The notes under the pieces were generated by a model. The model worked only from the letters and a program-made list of their open reading frames with translations, was not told where the DNA came from and searched no databases. Shown in pieces: positions 6,045 through 10,035 of a stretch of DNA of 11,796 bases (position 1 is its first letter; each line of letters begins with the position of its first letter). A program made the translations under genes and the position numbers. Where the stretch lies: positions 1 to 11,796 of the forward strand of contig CALBSD010000046.1 of assembly GCA_937927625.1 (NCBI GenBank), read 5' to 3'. Source of the stretch: an uncultured Actinomycetes bacterium. GTDB taxonomy: Bacteria > Actinomycetota > Acidimicrobiia > Acidimicrobiales > Ilumatobacteraceae.

Positions 6045-8306
6045 TCAGCCAGGGATGGAAGACCTTGTGAACAGATTCTGAGGAATGGTGTTAGAAGTGT
6101 TTGCCTGGATACCAAGTGCTCCATCCCATCGGTAAAGCATCGAGAAATATCCGTCGGTCACATTTGCATCACAACTTAAAACAGCTGTTGAACCTTCGTT
6201 CACTTCTGCGAAGATCACCATTTGAGCCATTCCCGCTGGCTGACTATAAAGCCTGAGCATTGGACGAGAACTTGCAACACCTGCACCAGTGAACTCGCAC
6301 TGAACGTTTGCAGTACCAGCAGTTCCTCCAACAGCTTCAAACGTAACAGCCGCGCTAACAAGGGATTTTCCAGAAGTACTTGTCGCCTGCATTACATTGA
6401 CAAATCCAGTTGCACCAGTAGCCCCGGCCAACAAAGAATGGCTTCCGGTTTCTCCCGCCGCAAACTCACCTGGTGACACAGGTCCTGTTGCTCCAGTTGC
6501 GCCCGTGTCGCCAGTAGGGCCTTGAGCACCATCAAGTCCATTTTGTCCTGTTGCACCAGTTGGACCAGTTGGACCGGTATCGCCGTCACGGCCGGTAATA
6601 CCGGTCTCGCCTGCGGCACCAGTTGCACCTGTTGCACCCTGAGGACCAGTTGCACCCTGAGGACCAGTTGCACCCTGAGCGCCTGTTGCACCCGTGGGAC
6701 CCTGAATACCCGTTGCACCTGTTCTACCTGTTGGGCCTGTTGCACCCTGAGCGCCTGTTGCACCCGTGGGACCCTGAATACCCGTTGCACCCTGAGGACC
6801 AGTTGCACCCTGTGCGCCAGTTGCACCAATCTCACCCTGTGCGCCAGTTGCACCAGTCAAACCTGTATCACCCGTTGCACCCTGAGGACCAGTATCGCCA
6901 GTACGACCGGTCACACCTGTAGCGCCCTGAGGACCAGTTGCGCCGTTGATGCCCGCTGCGCCAGTCGCGCCAGTCAAACCAGTATCACCCGTTGCGCCCT
7001 GAGGACCAGTAGCACCCTGAGCACCAGTTTCACCCTGAGCACCATTCGCGCCAGTCAAACCAGTATCACCCGTTGCACCCTGAGGACCAGTAGCACCCTG
7101 AGCACCAGTTGCTCCGGTCAAACCGGTGTCACCCCTCGAGGCCAACAAATACCAATCGCCACTTGATCCAGGAGTTCCCAACGAATCACCAGACGTTGTA
7201 GCAATGTAAGAGGACCCATTGCTAATCACCATTTCACCCGCGTAGTAGCGAGTGAGGTAGGTATACGTTCCGCGATAGGTCGTTACATCCCAAGTACCTG
7301 TTGCGCCCGTGGCGCCAGTTGCGCCTTGTGCACCATTGATACCGTTGAGACCATCAAGACCGTTGATGCCATTCAAACCGTCACGGCCTGCAGCACCAGT
7401 TGAGCCAATTGGGCCCTGAGGTCCAATTGGGCCGATCGCACCTTGCGGGCCTACTGCACCATTTGCGCCATCACGTCCAGCAGCACCATTTGCGCCATCA
7501 CGACCATTGAGACCATTGATGCCATTGATGCCGTTAATGCCATCACGACCGGCGGCACCAGTTGCACCGGTTGCACCCTGAATACCTTGCGCACCCTGTG
7601 GGCCAGTAGCACCCGTCGCGCCAGTCGCACCATTAATGCCATTGATGCCGTTAATGCCATTAATGCCATCACGACCGGCGGCACCAGTTGGACCTTGACT
7701 GCCTTGTGGGCCAGTTGCACCTTGTGGACCGGTTGCACCCGTCGCTCCTTGAATTCCTTGTGGACCCACACCGCCACTAAGTGCAACGTAATAACCAACT
7801 AGGTTCATCGAAACTGTGACCGTTCCACCTGCAGCTACGTAATTGAAGTTGCCTGCAGAGTCAAGTTTTACAAGCAGAGTGGTCGTGTTGTTGTGCAATT
7901 TATGGACAGCTACACGGCTTTCTGCGGGAGCAGCCCAAGCACCCGACCAAACGTAAAGAGAACTGTCGTCTTTGTTTGCTTTTGCATTAATCGTCAACAT
8001 CACATGAGTAGCACCTACTGGCAACTGACCCTTTGAAACACCGAAAGCCTGAACCGTTCGCTTCGAAGCACCAGACCCAATTCGATCGCTGAGAATTCTC
8101 AATGGGCTAATACCCACAAACTGATTAAAGACTGGCGAAACATCACCAAACTTCTTGACAGTTGGCTGCACATCTTGGGTGTTCTGCGCTAGGGCTGCCG
8201 ACCCGTATCCAAGCGACGACGCCATTGTTGCACCCAACAATCCTAAAGCGGTCACGCTCTTGCCTACTTGAACTGAGTTAGGACTATTTCTATTGGACTT
8301 TTTCAT
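6045..8306 (-). CDS. Secreted collagen-like (Gly-X-Y repeat) protein with internal carbohydrate-binding-like module
   Basis: A 753-residue exported fibre protein. Residues 1-40 form a signal peptide (MKKSNR, hydrophobic VTALGLLGATMASSLGYG, likely cleavage after ALA at 40). Residues 60-175 resemble the beta-rich domain common in actinobacterial exoproteins ('PLRILDTR ... VGYY': here ISPLRILSDRIGSG and VSMNLVGYYV). Two Gly-X-Y blocks follow, residues 181-337 and 392-609, dominated by GAT, GPQ, GAQ, ING and RDG triplets and rich in Thr. Between them, 338-391 looks like a CBM5/12-type fold (TWDV, YYAGEMVISNGSSYIA, DWYLLASRG). The last 140 residues are non-repetitive and may be a trimerising head; they include two Cys (670, 712). 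The start is well supported: GAGGGGG ends 5 bases before the ATG. It is first in the four-gene operon. Thr-rich triplets are glycosylation sites in Bacillus BclA, so glycosylation here is plausible but inferred. No sortase motif was seen. Confidence 0.92.
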   Translation of the reverse strand: MKKSNRNSPNSVQVGKSVTALGLLGATMASSLGYGSAALAQNTQDVQPTVKKFGDVSPVFNQFVGISPLRILSDRIGSGASKRTVQAFGVSKGQLPVGATHVMLTINAKANKDDSSLYVWSGAWAAPAESRVAVHKLHNNTTTLLVKLDSAGNFNYVAAGGTVTVSMNLVGYYVALSGGVGPQGIQGATGATGPQGATGPQGSQGPTGAAGRDGINGINGINGINGATGATGATGPQGAQGIQGATGATGAAGRDGINGINGINGLNGRDGANGAAGRDGANGAVGPQGAIGPIGPQGPIGSTGAAGRDGLNGINGLDGLNGINGAQGATGATGATGTWDVTTYRGTYTYLTRYYAGEMVISNGSSYIATTSGDSLGTPGSSGDWYLLASRGDTGLTGATGAQGATGPQGATGDTGLTGANGAQGETGAQGATGPQGATGDTGLTGATGAAGINGATGPQGATGVTGRTGDTGPQGATGDTGLTGATGAQGEIGATGAQGATGPQGATGIQGPTGATGAQGATGPTGRTGATGIQGPTGATGAQGATGPQGATGPQGATGATGAAGETGITGRDGDTGPTGPTGATGQNGLDGAQGPTGDTGATGATGPVSPGEFAAGETGSHSLLAGATGATGFVNVMQATSTSGKSLVSAAVTFEAVGGTAGTANVQCEFTGAGVASSRPMLRLYSQPAGMAQMVIFAEVNEGSTAVLSCDANVTDGYFSMLYRWDGALGIQANTSNTIPQNLFTRSSIPG
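6480..7133 (-). repeat. Gly-X-Y coding repeat array, block 2 (C-terminal)
   Basis: Codes residues 392-609 as back-to-back Gly-X-Y triplets, so the DNA repeats with a 9-base period and longer units. A 53-base stretch at 6667-6719 recurs exactly at 6739-6791, offset 72 bases (24 residues). A stretch of about 64 bases starting at 6965 recurs from 7046, offset 81 bases (27 residues), with one difference seen. All offsets are multiples of nine, so slippage or recombination would change fibre length without breaking frame. Confidence 0.9.
7296..7766 (-). repeat. Gly-X-Y coding repeat array, block 1 (N-terminal)
   Basis: Codes residues 181-337. It differs in flavour from block 2: it has runs of ING and RDG triplets (for example AAGRDGINGINGING at about 209-223, recurring at about 251-264) alongside GAT and GPQ units. 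The RDG-ING blocks occur several times in nearly the same DNA sequence, indicating internal duplication. Framed by the N-terminal globular domain and the carbohydrate-binding-like module. Confidence 0.88.
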
Positions 8307-8322
8307 AAGTTCCCCCTCGGCA

Positions 8323-8368
8323 CTACTGCCTATACGGTTGCGAATCTACTGCCTATACGGTTGCGAAT
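8323..8368. repeat. Two perfect tandem copies of a 23-bp unit
   Basis: 8323-8345 and 8346-8368 are identical and directly adjacent; each runs from CTACTGCC through TATACGG to TTGCGAAT. The second copy runs into GCAAC to complete a GTTGC-N6-GCAAC palindrome, while in the first copy only the GTTGC half is present. The unit lies 17 to 62 bases upstream of the collagen-like ATG, so copy number could change promoter spacing or operator number. Confidence 0.85.
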
Positions 8369-8390
8369 CTGCAACAGAGTAGCACCCGTT

Positions 8391-8421
8391 GTTGCGTATA
8401 TGCAACATTTGTACCTAAAAT
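8391..8421 (+). promoter_or_regulatory. Promoter/operator element, copy upstream of the 130-residue gene
   Basis: The palindrome TGTTGCGTATATGCAACA (8390-8407) is followed by TTGTACCTAAAAT. As a sigma-70-type promoter, TTGCGT (8392-8397) and TAAAAT (8416-8421) are 18 bases apart, which would start transcription near 8428, about 70 bases before ATG 8498. The palindrome would overlap the -35 box, as expected for a repressor site. Almost the same sequence occurs at 8899-8929. Confidence 0.55.
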
Positions 8422-8497
8422 CAGTTGCAGGAAATTAAGCATGTTTGACCTATGTCAGTTGCACAAAAGGTCAAGACCTAGTTGGAATTTATAAGAC

Positions 8498-8890
8498 ATG
8501 AATAAGACTCACAAGGAAGCACTCGCAGTAGGTCGAAAAGAAGGCCAGGTGATTCGGGCATACCTGGAACTGGTCGACAAAACACGCCCGCGGCGAGGAC
8601 GCCAAAGGACCAAGGACTCAATCTCGCGTCGCCTCACAAAGATTGAATGGGAATTAGTCGATGCTGACCCAATATCTAAAGTTCGATTGATCCAAGAGCG
8701 AATCAATCTCAATTCCGAATTAGCCGATAAAAACTCAGTCGAAAACCGGGCAGAACTAGAGAAACAGTTCATCAAGATTGCACTCCAGTACAGCGAACGA
8801 CATCACATCAGTTACGCAGCCTGGCGGGAATTTGGTGTTGATCCCGAAGTCCTAACGCGAGCAAAGATTTTTCCGAAGAACAAACCTTGA
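8498..8890 (+). CDS. Small basic protein of a conserved actinobacterial type with AT-hook-like motif
   Basis: A 130-residue, strongly charged, mostly helical protein. It resembles a family of hypothetical proteins I recall from actinobacteria, with an N-terminal helix beginning THKEALA, a linker carrying the AT-hook-like RPRRGRQR (30-37), a coiled-coil-like middle (about 40-97, many E/K/R with regular L/I) and a C-terminal segment ISYAAWREFGVDPEVLTRAKI (104-124) that looks like a compact helix-turn-helix-like end. DNA or nucleoid binding is the obvious guess from charge and the AT-hook-like motif, but it is not established by the sequence. No signal peptide or membrane helix. There is no strong ribosome site before ATG 8498, but codon usage and the clean frame support the gene. 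It lies between two near-identical promoter/operator elements, suggesting that it takes part in or is controlled by the same circuit. Confidence 0.75.
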   Translation: MNKTHKEALAVGRKEGQVIRAYLELVDKTRPRRGRQRTKDSISRRLTKIEWELVDADPISKVRLIQERINLNSELADKNSVENRAELEKQFIKIALQYSERHHISYAAWREFGVDPEVLTRAKIFPKNKP

Positions 8891-8898
8891 AGCAAGGT

Positions 8899-8929
8899 GT
8901 TGCTTATATGCAACATAAGTACCTAAAAT
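8899..8929 (+). promoter_or_regulatory. Promoter/operator element, copy upstream of the 94-residue gene
   Basis: The palindrome TGTTGCTTATATGCAACA (8898-8915) is followed by TAAGTACCTAAAAT. TTGCTT (8900-8905) and TAAAAT (8924-8929) are 18 bases apart, the same spacing as in the copy at 8391-8421. The predicted start near 8936 would give a leader of about 145 bases before ATG 9081. Confidence 0.55.
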
Positions 8930-9013
8930 TTGCCAAGCACGATAAGTGCCTTTTATGTCAGTTGCTTACAACTCAAACAACACTCACGTCTACGGGGAAA
9001 GTCCGTGGGGTAA

Positions 9014-9061
9014 GGTACACATACCCCCCCCCCGAAAATCATGCAACATCAAATGTGTACC
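9014..9061 (+). repeat. 9-bp perfect inverted repeat enclosing a C10 tract
   Basis: GGTACACAT at 9014-9022 is the reverse complement of ATGTGTACC at 9053-9061, with a 30-base loop containing the ten-C run 9024-9033. It overlaps the alternative pairing GGGGTA/TACCCC (9007-9027), so the two stems exclude each other. It may be an RNA switch or a protein-binding site. Confidence 0.6.
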
Positions 9062-9080
9062 GCACAGTCTCAGGGGGACC

Positions 9081-9365
9081 ATGATCGAAATACAGACATC
9101 GCTGGAGTTAAAGGCGCCGGTCGTTGCGGTCTGCGAGAGAGGAAACATTTGCCTCTACTTGCCATCTGATTGGGATATCAATGATGCGCTGACCCACTGT
9201 GAGCAAGAGTTAGTGAGTCTGTTGCGAACAAGGTTCACAACATTGTTCGCAGATCGAAAGTTCCCAAGAAACTTCAATATGGAAGCAAATCGACTGGCCA
9301 TCCGTCCAGACGTTCAGCAGCTACCCAAGCCCGAAGACTATTTTCGTTATTTCTTCGGTGATTGA
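9081..9365 (+). CDS. Unknown 94-residue protein
   Basis: I do not recognise this protein. From ATG 9081 it has 94 residues: an N-terminal beta-like segment (MIEIQTSLELKAPVVAVCERG, then ICLYLP), a helix (about 32-55, DINDALTHCEQELVSLLRTRF) and a polar C-terminus ending EDYFRYFFGD. It has two or three Cys (18, 24, 40), no signal peptide and no membrane helix. The open frame extends back to 8946, but ATG 9081 has a purine run AGGGGG close upstream, and the upstream translation crosses the ten-C tract as low-complexity sequence, so I prefer 9081. Its last 19 bases overlap the 3' end of the convergent HTH gene. The preceding structured leader and the shared promoter element suggest tight regulation. 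It may act with the HTH gene, but the convergent layout is not that of a classic toxin-antitoxin pair. Confidence 0.6.
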   Translation: MIEIQTSLELKAPVVAVCERGNICLYLPSDWDINDALTHCEQELVSLLRTRFTTLFADRKFPRNFNMEANRLAIRPDVQQLPKPEDYFRYFFGD

Positions 9366-9586
9366 ATTCCGAGTGCGCGAAGCACTTCTTCCGGAGATGC
9401 ATCAAGACCCTCACATAACAATGGAATCACATCAATAGAAGGTCGAGTTTCGAAACTGAAGTACCGGTAAAGGTTTCCACGATTCAAAGAACATCGCTGA
9501 GCAGCTTGCTCGAGACTGGTCAAACCCAAAGTAGACATACGCAATTCAAGCCACGCTGATCCGATCAACTGCGTTTTTGCCACCAA
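9347..9586 (-). CDS. Small Xre-like helix-turn-helix regulator
   Basis: A 79-residue protein (taking TTG 9586) with a single HTH of the Cro/CI (Xre) type: LEQAAQRCSLNRGNLYRYFSFETRPSIDVIPLLCEGLDASPEEVLRALGI in layout, i.e. helix 2 QAAQRC, turn, recognition helix RGNLYRYF, then the 'P-x4-i-i-x-L-c-x-x-L-x-a-s-p-x-E' tail typical of Xre proteins. The frame is open to 9640 with only non-ATG starts. GAGGGGG (complement of 9595-9601) lies 8 bases before TTG 9586 and 11 before GTG 9583, which sets the start there; an internal ATG (MSTLG) is less well placed. It lies 78 bases downstream of acpS on the same strand and may be read from the acpS transcript. It is the only regulator in the island and the natural candidate to bind the GTTGC-N6-GCAAC sites, by inference. 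Confidence 0.7.
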   Translation of the reverse strand: MVAKTQLIGSAWLELRMSTLGLTSLEQAAQRCSLNRGNLYRYFSFETRPSIDVIPLLCEGLDASPEEVLRALGIQSPKK

Positions 9587-9664
9587 TTGATTTACCCCCT
9601 CATAGAGTTTTATGAAGTAACTCACTCTACCGACAATCAAATAATAACAAATACTTAAAACTGT

Positions 9665-10030
9665 TTAGAGGGCGGCTACAACGGCCATCGCGACCGTGTC
9701 GGTATGAGTGATGGACACATGCCATCCCCCCACACCTTGTGATTCAGCCAATTGCAGTGCCCTGCCTGTCACCTGTAGGCCGGGCGCACCAGAAGCAAGA
9801 GTCTCCACGGAGACGTCATGGAAATCAAAGGCACCAAGACCCACGCCCATTGCCTTCATTGTTGCTTCACGAACAGCGAATCTCGCTGCGAGAGACGGCG
9901 CATCATCGGCACGATCTTCGAGCGACTTCAATTCATCTGCCGTGAAAAGTCGAGTGCGGAGATTTGGTCGGCGGATCAACAAATCTCGGAACCGTGCAAT
10001 ATCGACGGCGTCGATTCCGATTCCGCGCAT
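9665..10030 (-). CDS. acpS: Holo-[acyl-carrier-protein] synthase
   Basis: AcpS transfers 4'-phosphopantetheine from CoA to the serine of acyl carrier proteins, activating them for fatty acid synthesis. The 121-residue length is typical. The N-terminus MRGIGIDAVDI carries the metal-binding Asp7, AARFAVREATMKAMG (48-62) carries Glu55 and Lys59 of the second motif, and HVSITHT (104-110) is the third. The usual Lys before Glu in 'AAKEA' is Arg54 here, a mild variant. It begins 5 bases after the glmS stop and is surely in the same operon. In many actinobacteria the next gene is nnr; here it is separated from nnr by the island. Whether this enzyme also primes the NRPS-like carrier domain at 1968-4355 is unknown; AcpS-type enzymes are often selective for ACPs. 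Confidence 0.93.
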   Translation of the reverse strand: MRGIGIDAVDIARFRDLLIRRPNLRTRLFTADELKSLEDRADDAPSLAARFAVREATMKAMGVGLGAFDFHDVSVETLASGAPGLQVTGRALQLAESQGVGGWHVSITHTDTVAMAVVAAL

Positions 10031-10035
10031 GATGA

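Larger units (their letters stand above)
8307..8497. promoter_or_regulatory. Divergent regulatory region between the collagen-like operon and the 130-residue gene
   Basis: The 191 bases carry a ribosome site for the collagen-like gene (GAGGGGG, complement of 8312-8318), two perfect tandem copies of a 23-base unit (8323-8345 and 8346-8368), two palindromes GTTGC-N6-GCAAC (8360-8375 and 8391-8406, starts 31 bases apart, about three helical turns), a plus-strand promoter candidate (8392-8421), and a 12-base motif TATGTCAGTTGC at 8451-8462 that recurs at 8954-8965. The density of repeats suggests binding by a dimeric regulator controlling both directions. I could not fix a convincing minus-strand -10/-35 pair. 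Confidence 0.6.
8891..9080 (+). promoter_or_regulatory. Promoter and structured leader upstream of the 94-residue gene
   Basis: This 190-base region holds the second strong copy of the promoter/operator element (8899-8929), the shared TATGTCAGTTGC motif (8954-8965), a run of ten C (9024-9033), a half-site ATGCAACAT (9041-9049) and several inverted repeats. ACGGG/TCCGT can pair at 8992-9006. GGGGTA (9007-9012) can pair with TACCCC (9022-9027). GGTACACAT (9014-9022) can instead pair with ATGTGTACC (9053-9061). The last two compete for the same bases. An AGGGGG lies just before ATG 9081. The region reads like a cis-regulatory leader, unproven. Confidence 0.5.
639..9664. other. Putative accessory island between acpS and nnr
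   Basis: Genes of a surface-fibre type (collagen-like protein, glycosyltransferases, NRPS-like) and small regulators interrupt what is normally a tight glmS-acpS-nnr order in actinobacteria. Hand counts of single 60-base stretches give about 53% GC at 9961-10020 (acpS) and about 43% at 4441-4500 (TPR gene), in line with a different origin, though this sample is small. There is no integrase, transposase, tRNA or clear flanking duplication. TGAGGGGGT occurs on the minus strand both at the nnr start and before the HTH gene, but both are ribosome-site-like, so it is weak as an insertion scar. Confidence 0.5.

Noticed and set aside
6392..7166. Long open frames on both strands inside the collagen repeats (for example 6522-7166 plus and 6392-6853 minus)
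   Set aside because: They are by-products of the 9-base repeat period, giving low-complexity Cys/Thr- or Val/Gln-rich translations. The Gly-X-Y frame has the signal peptide, ribosome site and flanking domains.
6480..7766. Possible CRISPR or satellite-like array
   Set aside because: Units are contiguous coding triplets without unique spacers.
8946..9080. N-terminal extension of the 94-residue gene back to 8946
   Set aside because: Low-complexity translation across the C tract; ATG 9081 has its own AGGGGG and lies after the structured leader.
8887..9084. 65-residue plus-strand frame from TTG 8887 overlapping the previous stop and the next ATG
   Set aside because: It runs across the promoter element and the C10 tract, has no ribosome site in proper position and looks like non-coding sequence translated by chance.
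9081..9586. Toxin-antitoxin pair formed by the 94-residue gene and the HTH gene
   Set aside because: The genes are convergent with overlapping 3' ends, not co-directional, and the 94-residue protein shows no toxin motif; kept only as a remote possibility.
637..9603. TGAGGGGGT on the minus strand at both the nnr start and upstream of the HTH gene as flanking direct repeats of an insertion
   Set aside because: Nine bases only, and GAGGGGG-like runs also precede the collagen-like gene, so they are more simply ribosome-site sequences.
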